Below, piece by piece: positions 8,046 through 15,168 of a DNA stretch of 15,168 bases; position 1 is the first letter of the stretch; every line of letters starts with the position of its first letter. The notes below the pieces were generated by a model that was given only the letters and a program-made list of their open reading frames with translations, was not told the DNA's origin and ran no database searches. This DNA is from a bacterium (GTDB lineage Bacteria; Planctomycetota; Planctomycetia; Pirellulales; Pirellulaceae): the NCBI GenBank assembly GCA_030432015.1, contig JAUIHJ010000088.1, forward strand, positions 1 through 15,168. Direction: 5' to 3'. The translations under genes and the position numbers were made by a program.

Positions 8046-8472
8046 GGATTTTCGCTCGTCTTGCCTGTCTCAGAATGAATTCTCTCTGAATGAGCTCAGT
8101 AGGCCGATGCTACCGTGACCCACGCTAGCCGAAGCATCCAGAATCGTCCACCACCGGTCACTGTCACCTTCCGGCAGCCACCGCAGTCACACGAACGTCT
8201 CACCCCCTTTCGGTGATGCCTGCCTGAGGGACTTCGGCCGCCGGTGAGGTTCAACCCGATGCCTTGGCCGACGATCATTCGCCACGTGCAAATTTCCCAC
8301 GGGCAAATTCGCCCGGTGCGTGGCTGTTCCGTGCGAATTTGCCCAGCGCGGTCCTTCGCCCCGCCCGGCCCGTGCTTTTTCTGCGGGATGGAAGAGATCC
8401 GCGATTCCGGACTTGATGACCGGCCGACTTTTCCCCTACGTTAGTCGATTGTCACGAGCAGAGGACAATTGC
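8046..8472. other. Divergent intergenic region, hemG / cyclotransferase
   Basis: No convincing gene is present in these 427 bases. A 60-codon minus-strand frame (8096-8278) lacks a ribosome binding site and reads as low-quality protein. The region contains the inverted repeat at 8301-8344 listed separately, a potential stem CTCACC/GGTGAG (about 8200-8249), and a small palindrome TCAGAATGAATTCTCTCTGA (8071-8090) just upstream of the hemG start. I do not recognise a known riboswitch class. Confidence 0.6.
8301..8344. repeat. Long inverted repeat with an extra half-site
   Basis: Arm 8301-8316 (GGGCAAATTCGCCCGG) pairs with 8329-8344 (CCGTGCGAATTTGCCC) at 15 of 16 positions around a 12-base spacer. 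A third related box lies directly upstream: CACGTGCAAATT (8283-8294) repeats CACGGGCAAATT (8298-8309) at 11 of 12 positions, 15 bases apart. Three GCAAATT boxes, two direct and one inverted, suggest an operator or a structured leader rather than a terminator, since no T-run follows on either side. It lies about 130 bases upstream of the cyclotransferase start and about 255 bases upstream of hemG. Confidence 0.55.
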
Positions 8473-9321
8473 ATGCGAAAGAAAGACCCCTCACGAACTT
8501 CACCGCTCGGCGCTGCCTCCCGGTCGCCCGTGTTTACGCCACGGGCGCGCTGGATCTTGCTGGCTACGGTGATTCTCGGCGCAATTGGCCTTGGTGTCTG
8601 GGCCAGTGGTCGCGATACGCGGCCCCAGGTTTATGTTGCGCATGTCGTAAGGGAGTACCCGCACGACCCGGCGGCGTACACCCAGGGCCTGATTTTTGTC
8701 GACGGCCAACTCTACGAGGGAACCGGAAAAAAAGGGCAGTCGACGTTGCGACGCGTGGATCTTCAGACCGGCAAGGTTCAGCAGCAGATTTCGCTTGACC
8801 GGCGAATCTTCGGCGAAGGGATTGCTGCCTGGGAGGACACGATTGTCCAGCTGACGTGGCAGGCCAACGTCGGCATGGTTTATGACCGCAAGACATTTGA
8901 ATTGCGGCAGAAGTTTCGCTATTCCGGCGAGGGTTGGGGAATCACCCACGACGGGCGCCACTTGATTGTGAGCGACGGAACCTCGACGCTCCGTTTCTTG
9001 GACCCGAAATCGTTCAAGGTCGTCCGTCGACTAACAGTTCGTAGCGGCGGCAGTCGCATTCGCCATCTCAACGAGTTGGAATTCGTTGAAGGCGAGATCT
9101 TCGCCAATGTCTGGTACAAGGATTACATTCTTCGGATTTCGCCGAACTCCGGTGAGGTAACGGGGTACCTTGACCTGAGCCGCCTCTGGCCGCAGAACCA
9201 GCGACCCGATAAGGAAGCCGTGCTCAACGGAATCGCCTATGACGAGGTCGGTCAACGACTCTTCGTAACGGGCAAGAACTGGCCCCGGCTGTATGAGATC
9301 CGGCTGCTGCCTCAGCCGTGA
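8473..9321 (+). CDS. Glutaminyl-peptide cyclotransferase (beta-propeller type)
   Basis: A 282-residue protein of the plant/bacterial-type glutamine cyclotransferase family, which converts N-terminal glutamine of proteins to pyroglutamate. After a basic N terminus, residues 27-45 form one membrane segment (WILLATVILGAIGLGVW), so the enzyme is probably exported and anchored. Propeller-family motifs follow in order: HDPAAYTQGLIF (64-75), LYEGTGKKGQSTLRRVDL (80-97), FGEGIA (113-118), GEGWGIT.DG..LIVSDGT (152-170), HLNELEF..GEIFANVWYKDYILRI (199-222), and NGIAYDEVGQRLFVTGKNWPRLYEI (252-276). ATG 8473 is preferred because AGAGGA at 8460-8465 lies at normal spacing; upstream in-frame starts have no such site and add unrelated sequence. 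Targets are unknown. Confidence 0.93.
   Translation: MRKKDPSRTSPLGAASRSPVFTPRARWILLATVILGAIGLGVWASGRDTRPQVYVAHVVREYPHDPAAYTQGLIFVDGQLYEGTGKKGQSTLRRVDLQTGKVQQQISLDRRIFGEGIAAWEDTIVQLTWQANVGMVYDRKTFELRQKFRYSGEGWGITHDGRHLIVSDGTSTLRFLDPKSFKVVRRLTVRSGGSRIRHLNELEFVEGEIFANVWYKDYILRISPNSGEVTGYLDLSRLWPQNQRPDKEAVLNGIAYDEVGQRLFVTGKNWPRLYEIRLLPQP
9301..9318 (+). other. Hairpin at the end of the cyclotransferase gene
   Basis: CGGCTG (9301-9306) and CAGCCG (9313-9318) pair perfectly around a 6-base loop, overlapping the last codons just before the stop. No T-run follows. A second, bulged stem GGGCACG/CGTGTCCC starts at 9327. Either could slow polymerase or protect the 3' end; neither is a standard intrinsic terminator. 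Confidence 0.25.
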
Positions 9322-9626
9322 TCAAAGGGCACGCCGATTCTCGATCGTGTCCCTGGAACGCAATGACCACGCGTGATCGGGACCCGGTTTCTGTTCCTTC
9401 TGCCACCGGGCCGCGGCATGACCGGTAGTGCCCGACGGAGACCGATGCTTTGCCGAAAAGGGCGACGCGTCGGCGAAAATGACTGCAACTTAGTTGTTTG
9501 TCGATCCGCTGGTGAGTTTAATGGAAGAAGCCGCGACGCCCCTGCTGGCCGACCCCCGCGTGCATCTCCGAGGGTTGGCGACTGCAGTCCAATCCTGTTT
9601 GTGTCCCCACGTCGAGCTTTCCTGCC
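9322..9626. other. Intergenic region before the M1 peptidase
   Basis: These 305 bases contain no supportable gene. A long minus-strand open frame crosses the region but runs antisense through the start of the peptidase gene and has no family resemblance. The only candidate signal is the promoter-like pair at 9494-9522. Confidence 0.5.
9494..9522 (+). promoter_or_regulatory. Candidate sigma70-type promoter for peptidase-DUF6702 operon
   Basis: TTGTTT (9494-9499) and TTTAAT (9517-9522) are separated by 17 bases. The -10 matches consensus at five of six positions, the -35 at three or four. It lies about 100 bases upstream of the peptidase start in locally AT-richer DNA. This is a by-eye match only. 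Confidence 0.3.
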
Positions 9627-12122
9627 ATGAGTTCTCTGAACCCGCTGCTTCGCTGTTGTTTGTTCTTGGTCGTCGCCCTGGCCGTGGTTGGGGGCTGGGC
9701 TCAAGACAGCGTGCGGAATCGCAAGTACAAGCAAGAAGACAAGTTTCGGCAGCTCGAAGAGATCTTGCCTACACCCAACGCCTATCGGACCGCCTCGGGC
9801 GCGCCGGGGCGCGGTTATTGGCAGCAGCGGGCAAATTACGATATTAACGTCGAATTGGACGACGAGAATCAGCGGATTATTGGCTCGGAGACCATCACCT
9901 ATCTCAATCGGTCGCCCGACACGCTGCGCTACTTGTGGTTGCAGTTGGACGCGAATCTGTTCACGCCCGGATCGGACGCGGCGACGACCGCCACGACATC
10001 GAGCATCAGTCGCCTTTCGTATAACCAGCTCAAGACATTGCTGGTGCGTGAAACATTTGATGGCGGGGTGAAGATCACCAGCGTCAGCGATGCGGCCGGC
10101 AAGCCGCTGAAACACACCGTCGTGAAGACCATGATGCGGATTGATTTGGACACGCCGTTGCCCAGCGGCGAGTCAATCTTATTCTCCGTCGATTGGAATT
10201 ATCGCATCAACGATTGCAAAGTCCTGACCGGCCGCACTGGCTACGAGTTCTTCAAGGACGACGGGAACTACCTGTACGAGATGGCCCAGTGGTTTCCTCG
10301 GATGGTTGCCTACACCGACGCCACGGGCTGGCAGCATAAGCAATTTATCGGGCGGGGTGAATTTACGCTGGAACTGGGCGACTATCTGGTACGGCTAACC
10401 GTCCCGAACGATCATGTCGTCGGCGCCACAGGGGTCTTGCAGAATCCCGATGAAGTCTTGACCGACGTCCAGCGCGAGCGGCTCAAACAGGCCAAGATCG
10501 CCGACAAGCCGGTCTTCATCGTCAATCCGACGGAAGCCGCCGCGGCCGAGAAGGGCAAGCCGACGGGGAAGAAAACCTGGGTTTATCGCGCGGAGAATGT
10601 CCGCGACTTTGCCTTTGCATCGTCGCGTAAGTTCATCTGGGACGCCCAGCAACATGACGTCAACGGCAACGCCGTGATGGCCATGTCGTTGTACCCCAAA
10701 GAGGCAGAACCGTTATGGAGCAAGTACTCCACACACGCAATCATTCATACGCTGAACGTCTATTCGCGCTACACATTCGACTACCCCTACCCTGTCGCTT
10801 ATAGCGTCAATGGACCGATTGGCGGCATGGAATACCCGATGATCTGTTTCAACGGACCACGCCCGGAGAAAGACGGTACCTATTCCAAACGCACCAAGTA
10901 CGGGCTGATCTCGGTGATCATTCACGAAGTCGGCCATAACTATTTTCCCATGATCGTCAATTCTGACGAACGCCAGTGGACGTGGATGGACGAAGGCCTC
11001 AACACGTTCCTGCAGTATCTATCGGAACAGGAGTGGGAGGAAAACTATCCGTCTCGGCGCGGCGAACCTCGCGACATCGTATCGTACATGCGTAGCTCGA
11101 CGCAGGTCCCGATCATGACGAATTCCGAGTCGATTCTTCAATTTGGTCCCAATGGTTACGGCAAGCCGGCCACCGCGCTCAACATTCTCCGCGAGACGAT
11201 TCTCGGTCGCGAATTGTTCGACTTTGCCTTTCGCGAGTACGCGCGACGGTGGAAATTCAAACGTCCGATGCCGGCTGATTTTTTCCGGACCATGGAGGAC
11301 GCGTCGGCGGTTGATCTCGATTGGTTCTTTCGCGGCTGGTTTTACACCACCGACCATACCGACCTGGCTATCGAGAATGTGCGATTGTTTGAAGTCGACA
11401 CGCGAGATCCCGATGTGGAGAAGCCATTGAAGAAGTCGAGGGACGCGAAGCCCGACAGCCTCTCTACGCAACGCAACCAACCGTTGCCCAAACGAGACGA
11501 GGCGTTTCCCGAACTAAAGGATTTCTATTCAACGTTTGACGCTCAGGCAGTGACCGACGCCGATCGCACGTCCTACGAGAACTTGCTGAAGGGGCTGTCC
11601 ACCGAAGAAAAGAAGCTGCTCGCGACGCGAAATAACTTCTACATTGTGGATTTCAAGAATCTCGGCGGGTTGGTCATGCCGATTGTCTTGGAGATCGAAT
11701 TTGAGGATGGGACCAAGTCCGAACTGCGGATCCCGGCCGAAATCTGGCGGCGTAATCACGAGGCGGTCTCGAAACTGATCATCACTGACAAGCCGATCAA
11801 AGGCCTGACCCTGGATCCTCACCTCGAAACGGCCGACGTGGATTTGAACAACAACTATTTTCCGCCTCGAATCGCCAAGTCACGTTTTCAACTGTTCAAG
11901 AGCAGCAAGCAGAAAAACGAGATGCAAAAAGCTGCGGCCGCAGAGAAGGCGAAAGCCTTAGCGAAAGAGAAAGCTGCGGCGAAAGCCAAGGAGGCCCAGC
12001 AAGACGAGGAAGAAACAGCCGCGAAGAAAGCCGCGGACGCCAAAAACGAGGCAACCGGCGACAAAGGTAAATCCCGCGCGACGCCGCCAGCGAATGCGGC
12101 CCAGGCAAAGGATCAATCATGA
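9627..12122 (+). CDS. Exported M1 family zinc metallopeptidase
   Basis: An 831-residue aminopeptidase-like protein. The N terminus is a signal peptide (hydrophobic LLRCCLFLVVALAVVGG, likely cleavage after A25). The N-terminal beta domain begins with a typical M1 segment (YDINVELDDENQRIIGSETITYLNRSPDTL). The catalytic domain has the zinc motif H433-E434-V-G-H437, with the third ligand E456 nineteen residues on in WMDEGLN, and a substrate-binding GGMEY (399-403) in place of GAMEN. Family members cleave N-terminal residues from peptides; specificity is unknown. The last 74 residues (about 758-831) are a lysine-, alanine- and glutamate-rich tail, probably helical or disordered, which is not part of the usual fold. 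The stop overlaps the start of the DUF6702 gene by four bases (ATGA), indicating translational coupling. The ribosome binding site is weak. Confidence 0.94.
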   Translation: MSSLNPLLRCCLFLVVALAVVGGWAQDSVRNRKYKQEDKFRQLEEILPTPNAYRTASGAPGRGYWQQRANYDINVELDDENQRIIGSETITYLNRSPDTLRYLWLQLDANLFTPGSDAATTATTSSISRLSYNQLKTLLVRETFDGGVKITSVSDAAGKPLKHTVVKTMMRIDLDTPLPSGESILFSVDWNYRINDCKVLTGRTGYEFFKDDGNYLYEMAQWFPRMVAYTDATGWQHKQFIGRGEFTLELGDYLVRLTVPNDHVVGATGVLQNPDEVLTDVQRERLKQAKIADKPVFIVNPTEAAAAEKGKPTGKKTWVYRAENVRDFAFASSRKFIWDAQQHDVNGNAVMAMSLYPKEAEPLWSKYSTHAIIHTLNVYSRYTFDYPYPVAYSVNGPIGGMEYPMICFNGPRPEKDGTYSKRTKYGLISVIIHEVGHNYFPMIVNSDERQWTWMDEGLNTFLQYLSEQEWEENYPSRRGEPRDIVSYMRSSTQVPIMTNSESILQFGPNGYGKPATALNILRETILGRELFDFAFREYARRWKFKRPMPADFFRTMEDASAVDLDWFFRGWFYTTDHTDLAIENVRLFEVDTRDPDVEKPLKKSRDAKPDSLSTQRNQPLPKRDEAFPELKDFYSTFDAQAVTDADRTSYENLLKGLSTEEKKLLATRNNFYIVDFKNLGGLVMPIVLEIEFEDGTKSELRIPAEIWRRNHEAVSKLIITDKPIKGLTLDPHLETADVDLNNNYFPPRIAKSRFQLFKSSKQKNEMQKAAAAEKAKALAKEKAAAKAKEAQQDEEETAAKKAADAKNEATGDKGKSRATPPANAAQAKDQS

Positions 12123-12652
12123 ACGGTTTCCGCTCAGCCACCTTGATCGCATCCTTGACATGGTTGGCCCTTTGCTGTGGGTACTTGCCGAGCAGCACGG
12201 CGCTGGCCCATCCACGCCATGTCAGTGTCGCGGAAGCAGAATGGAACGCGAAAACGTCACGATTGGAAGTGGCGTTACTGGTCAACCCGATCGATCTCGA
12301 ACAGGCCCTCCGCGGCGCGGCCCATCGTCCGGTCGATCTGGATAAGTCAACGGGCATTGACCGACTCCTGCAGGATTACCTGTCCCGGACGTTTGTCGTA
12401 CGGGAAGCGGATGGCACGCAACCCAAACTGATCTGGGTGGGTCATGAATTTGACCTGAAAGACGCCTGGTTGTATTTCGAAGTGCCTCTTGAGGCAGGCC
12501 CGGACAACGTCACTTATGGTGCTGGGCTGTTTTTTGAGTTATTGCCGGACCAGGTCAATACGATCAACTTCCGGGTCGGGAATGCGAAGCAGTCACTATC
12601 GTTTACGGTTGACCAGTTCGAAGCAGTGTTTCGAGCGACCACGAAGGACTGA
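12119..12652 (+). CDS. DUF6702 family exported protein
   Basis: A 177-residue protein with a signal peptide cleaved probably after A30 (STALA before HPRHVSVAEAEWN). The mature N terminus, HPxHVSxAExxWN..TxRLEVALxVNPxDLEQALR, is the hallmark of DUF6702, a small beta-rich exported family that in other phyla is also found next to M1 peptidase genes; that recollection supports the pairing. The last third has WLYFEVPLEAG and a strand-rich end (INFRVGNAKQSLSFTVDQ). Its biochemical role is unknown; coupling by a 4-base overlap suggests it acts with the peptidase, perhaps as a chaperone, inhibitor or accessory subunit. A double cysteine in the signal peptide (C19-C20) does not fit a lipobox well. Confidence 0.85.
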   Translation: MNGFRSATLIASLTWLALCCGYLPSSTALAHPRHVSVAEAEWNAKTSRLEVALLVNPIDLEQALRGAAHRPVDLDKSTGIDRLLQDYLSRTFVVREADGTQPKLIWVGHEFDLKDAWLYFEVPLEAGPDNVTYGAGLFFELLPDQVNTINFRVGNAKQSLSFTVDQFEAVFRATTKD

Positions 12653-12692
12653 GAGCGCCGTAGCGTGCCGAATCTCTTGTCGTGGTTCCGCA

Positions 12693-13487
12693 TTACTTCC
12701 AGTTCGCCGGCATGTCCGGCTGCTGCCAGCTGCTCATGCCGCCGTCGATCAAGAGCATCTGGCCATGGACATGCCGAGCTGCGTCGCTGCATAGGTACAC
12801 AGCCCCGTCTCCGACGACGTCACTGCTTGGAACCTCGCCATTGGGCGTGTGTAGACACATCCAACGCTTGAAGCTGGGGTCCTCGTCAATGATCGATGTC
12901 AGCGGTGTGACGACCAGACCCGGCGCGAGCCCATTAACGCGGATGCCCTGCGGAGCGAGTTCGACGCATAACGTCTTGACCATCGCTTCGACGGCGCCTT
13001 TGGAAGTGTCGTACGCTGAATGTGTCGGTTCGGCCAGACGGCCGTTGATCGAGCCAATCATCAGCACGCGACCATTCACCCGCTGCTCGACCCAATGTCC
13101 CGCGAAACGCTGCGTCAAGAAAAACGGCGATTGGACATTCAGCCGCATGGTTCGTTCGAATCGCGGCAGGTCCATTTCCAAGTAGGGTACGTCATCGTAG
13201 GTCCCGGCGTTGTTGATCAGGATGTCAGTTGTGGGCAGTGCCGCGAGTGCTTGCCTAAACACTTGTTCGACGGCAATGTCTGTAGGACCGGCAAGATCGC
13301 CGGTAATAAACTCCGCACGGACCCCCAGTTTGCGGCAGTCGGAAAGCACATCTTCGGAAGCCTTGCCTGCTGCGCGACCATGAATGACAACATCTGCTCC
13401 TGCTGCCGCCACCGCCAGCGCAATGGACCGCCCCACGCCTTTGGTCGACCCTGTAACCAACGCCGCGTGTCCCGCCAAGTCAATCAT
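12693..13487 (-). CDS. Classical SDR family NAD(P)-dependent oxidoreductase
   Basis: A 264-residue single-domain Rossmann enzyme with all classical SDR marks: cofactor motif T12-G-S-T-K-G17-V-G19, D64 in GDL, N92-N-A-G95, and the catalytic tetrad N117, S146, Y159, K163 (YDTSK), then the PG motif at 189-190 and a C-terminal LLIDGG. The residue after the second strand (H36-G-R38, with an arginine) leans toward NADPH, but this is weak. Substrate cannot be told; 3-oxoacyl reductase-like and sugar or sterol-type dehydrogenases share this pattern. The frame begins at GTG 13490, but AAGGAG at 13498-13493 leaves only two bases to that codon and five to ATG 13487, so the ATG is preferred. It ends 40 bases from, and convergent with, the DUF6702 gene; no clear terminator separates them. 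Confidence 0.93.
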   Translation of the reverse strand: MIDLAGHAALVTGSTKGVGRSIALAVAAAGADVVIHGRAAGKASEDVLSDCRKLGVRAEFITGDLAGPTDIAVEQVFRQALAALPTTDILINNAGTYDDVPYLEMDLPRFERTMRLNVQSPFFLTQRFAGHWVEQRVNGRVLMIGSINGRLAEPTHSAYDTSKGAVEAMVKTLCVELAPQGIRVNGLAPGLVVTPLTSIIDEDPSFKRWMCLHTPNGEVPSSDVVGDGAVYLCSDAARHVHGQMLLIDGGMSSWQQPDMPANWK

Positions 13488-14018
13488 CACTACTCCTTAG
13501 CCAATCCGTCTGGGATGTATGAACCCATCCACCATTGGCACCATTTTGACATTCGACACGCGGGTTGACCACCATGCCGCCTTTGGCCGCGCGGTCGATC
13601 GCAGGGCGCCAACTTCGGCAATCCCGACGACCCGAACAATTCGAGTCAAATTTCAAGTCAAAGACACAGACGTCACACTTCAAGCCGAACGCTTCAAGTC
13701 GAAGACACAGACGTCTCGATCCGCTTTGAGTTGCTGTCGGACAAGGTTAAGACGACCAGCACCACCAAGACCAAAATAAAGACACAGACATTGCCAAGGA
13801 AGGCCGATCAAATTGGCGCGCTGCTCTTGTGTCTAACAGGTGTCAATTTTCCGTTGAGGAGCGATCGCTGGAGTAGGATCCCGCCTTATTGCACGACGCG
13901 AAGCGTGCCATGAATGCTGCCGCAAGGCCAATCCGGCACAAACCTGGCAACCTGGGATCGCCAGCCACGCAATGTAAGCTTGATGGGCCAAAAACGTCTA
14001 GGGTGTTCCGGCCGGCGT
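13488..14018. other. Gene-free stretch between SDR and transposase genes
   Basis: About 530 bases without a supportable gene. Short frames on both strands are broken up by repeats and have no family resemblance. A minus-strand frame ends at TAG 13493-13491 inside the SDR ribosome binding site and could be the tail of a decayed upstream gene, but its protein is not recognisable. The centre carries the AAGACACAGAC repeats listed separately. The part nearest the transposase (about 13860-14018) is GC-rich with no clear terminator. Confidence 0.55.
13652..13790. repeat. Cluster of three 'AAGACACAGAC' repeats
   Basis: Two copies of a 23-base unit, 13652-13674 and 13693-13715, agree at 22 of 23 positions (A at 13660 against G at 13701) with a period of 41 bases. 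A half copy TTCAAGCCGAA lies between them (from 13680). A third copy of the core, AAAGACACAGACA, is at 13778-13790. The DNA around them is not coding. The cluster sits 230-370 bases downstream of the stop codon of a Y1 transposase-like gene, the arrangement expected for REP-like elements mobilised by such proteins. Confidence 0.7.
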
Positions 14019-15041
14019 TTAAGAAAACCGTGGACTTGAGCTATCGATGAGAGAATCCAGCAGTGAGTCGAGACAATGTCGAGGTTCGACCTTGATTCGC
14101 TCGAGGATCGGGGCGAAGTCTGCCCGAATGAAGCCGCGTTTGCCCGTGCGAATCGCACGACCCACGGTGTCGAGTAACGCAAGATACTGTATCAACGTCA
14201 TCGGAAGAAAGCCCTTATTGGAAATTCGTGCCGCCCCAATCGCATTGCATGCGGGAGTTTGGTCGGCTGCATCACCACTCGCAGCCTGAGGCTCTCCGCC
14301 CCTATCTACGTTACCTTGATCGTCGAGCGATATGGGAGCCAACCAAGCGTCCGAGTCGTTCGGAGGAAGTGCCTCGGAATCTTTCAATTCGCCACTGATG
14401 CTCCGCCAGCGGGTACGAATGCGGTCATACGCTGACGTAAAATGCGATGTTTCTGGCGTCGCAGCCAAACCTGCGCGAATCCAGTTTAGATCAACGTATA
14501 AGCTACAGGCGAGCACATCGGCCCATGAATGAAGTCTCTCGCAGTCAAAACGCTTCGCGAAGAAACGTCCGTCGACGTCGTCCTCTTGGTTGGCGCGGCG
14601 CGCAATCGTTTGGCAAGCCAACCGCATCATCCAAGAGATGCTCGAGAGACGACGACGAAACTCTTCAACTTTTTGCAAGAGAACTCCGACTTCGGAAGGT
14701 TTCGGCTCGGGAATTGTGCCATCGTCATTTCGTCGCATCGGGCAGACAAACCACCAGCGACGGGCCACTTCCTCATCAGACCATGTCTTGACGATGTCGG
14801 GACGGTTTCGGAGCACAATATGGAGATGGTTATCAAGGATTGCGTAGTCCAAGATGTCAATGGCCATCTTGCCAGCAAGCTGGCGAAATCGGTCCCGCAC
14901 CCAGTCTTTGCGATAGCTATAGTCTTTGCCAGTGAGCACATCCAATCCAAACAGATGACGGCGGCGGACCAGTCGGTTCCAGCAATGGTATACGCCGATC
15001 TCATCGGGATCGAAGACCTTCGACCGAGGCTTAGCTGGCAT
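14019..15041 (-). CDS. Y1 (HUH) transposase-like protein, REP-associated type
   Basis: A 340-residue protein. ATG 15041 has GGAG seven bases upstream. The N-terminal segment (DPDEIGVYHCWNRLVRRRHL) matches the start of IS200/REP-associated tyrosine transposases. The HUH metal-binding motif is H72-L-H74 in ILDNHLHIVLR, and S180-LYVDLNWIRAGL corresponds to the YIHLNPVRAGL region of this group, making Y182 the best candidate nucleophile. A short FFAKRFDCERL segment precedes it. Usual REP-associated proteins are about 150-230 residues; here residues 205-340 form an extra C-terminal region with a charged, low-complexity linker (about 225-270) and a helical end. The long form is familiar to me from planctomycetes. 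No partner tnpB gene is present. It could be domesticated rather than an active transposase. Confidence 0.82.
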   Translation of the reverse strand: MPAKPRSKVFDPDEIGVYHCWNRLVRRRHLFGLDVLTGKDYSYRKDWVRDRFRQLAGKMAIDILDYAILDNHLHIVLRNRPDIVKTWSDEEVARRWWFVCPMRRNDDGTIPEPKPSEVGVLLQKVEEFRRRLSSISWMMRLACQTIARRANQEDDVDGRFFAKRFDCERLHSWADVLACSLYVDLNWIRAGLAATPETSHFTSAYDRIRTRWRSISGELKDSEALPPNDSDAWLAPISLDDQGNVDRGGEPQAASGDAADQTPACNAIGAARISNKGFLPMTLIQYLALLDTVGRAIRTGKRGFIRADFAPILERIKVEPRHCLDSLLDSLIDSSSPRFS

Positions 15042-15168
15042 GTGATTACTCCAATTCGATCAACCCTATTTTATATTTACTTCTATATACCTTATTCTAT
15101 ACAGCCGGCCGTGGCGACGCAAACGCACTGCCTACCGCCCCCGTTTCCCAACAAGGAGTCTGCCTCCT
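15042..15168. promoter_or_regulatory. AT-rich upstream region of the transposase gene
   Basis: Positions 15067-15102 are strongly AT-rich in an otherwise GC-rich window. Read on the minus strand they contain several TATA-like hexamers, including TATAGAAT and TATAAAAT, any of which could be a -10 for the transposase gene. No clear -35 goes with them. The last 65 bases are GC-rich with no feature I can identify. Confidence 0.35.

Noticed and set aside
8096..8278. A 60-codon minus-strand frame in the hemG upstream region.
   Set aside because: There is no ribosome binding site and the composition is not protein-like.
9312..10115. A 267-codon minus-strand open frame over the start of the M1 peptidase gene.
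   Set aside because: It is antisense to a clear family member, rich in arginine and proline, and lacks recognisable domains; GC-rich genomes give such frames often.
13480..13683. A minus-strand frame ending across the SDR start that might be the tail of another gene.
   Set aside because: It has no recognisable protein sequence, carries one of the repeats at its 5' end and overlaps the SDR ribosome binding site; a decayed remnant cannot be excluded.
13652..13790. The repeat cluster as a CRISPR array.
   Set aside because: Only two near-complete units with an 18-base spacing and a third partial copy are present, with no cas gene; the arrangement fits REP-like repeats better.

Overview
The window looks like chromosomal DNA from a GC-rich bacterium, most likely a planctomycete. 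This rests on several things together: secreted proteins of unknown function with planctomycete-like character, a GAF plus SpoIIE-fold protein, an M1 peptidase coupled to a DUF6702 gene, a HemY-type protoporphyrinogen oxidase, and an IS200-like transposase of a type I associate with planctomycetes. The taxonomic call is an inference from family resemblance, not from a marker gene.

Layout. Positions 1-480 hold the 3' end of a SapC-family gene (+) closed by a strong intrinsic terminator. A membrane-anchored di-heme cytochrome c peroxidase/MauG-type protein follows on the minus strand (540-1673). From a divergent intergenic region a plus-strand run begins: a small lipoprotein (1906-2490), a 624-residue exported helical protein of unknown function (2604-4478), and a GAF-SpoIIE-fold protein (4672-6300) that has lost most of the metal-binding aspartates of its phosphatase domain. 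A tRNA-Leu(GAG) with a recognisable promoter (6332-6460, -) and hemG/hemY (6591-8045, -) follow. A 427-base divergent region contains a long inverted repeat and a third related half-site. Then come a glutaminyl-peptide cyclotransferase (8473-9321, +), an M1 metallopeptidase overlapped by 4 bases by a DUF6702 gene (9627-12652, +), a classical SDR oxidoreductase (12693-13487, -), a gene-free 531-base stretch with 'AAGACACAGAC' repeats, and a Y1 (HUH) transposase-like gene (14019-15041, -).

How the genes work together. Most of the window is housekeeping or cell-envelope function: heme synthesis, a periplasmic c-type cytochrome, pyroglutamate formation on exported proteins, and an exported peptidase with its translationally coupled partner. 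The only clear operon is M1 peptidase-DUF6702. The lipoprotein and the helical exported protein may be co-transcribed. There is no CRISPR array, prophage, toxin-antitoxin pair or obvious defence cassette. The observations most worth following are the degenerate SpoIIE phosphatase domain, the repeats beside the transposase, and the inverted repeat upstream of the cyclotransferase gene. I do not see convincing evidence of a wholly new multi-gene system.
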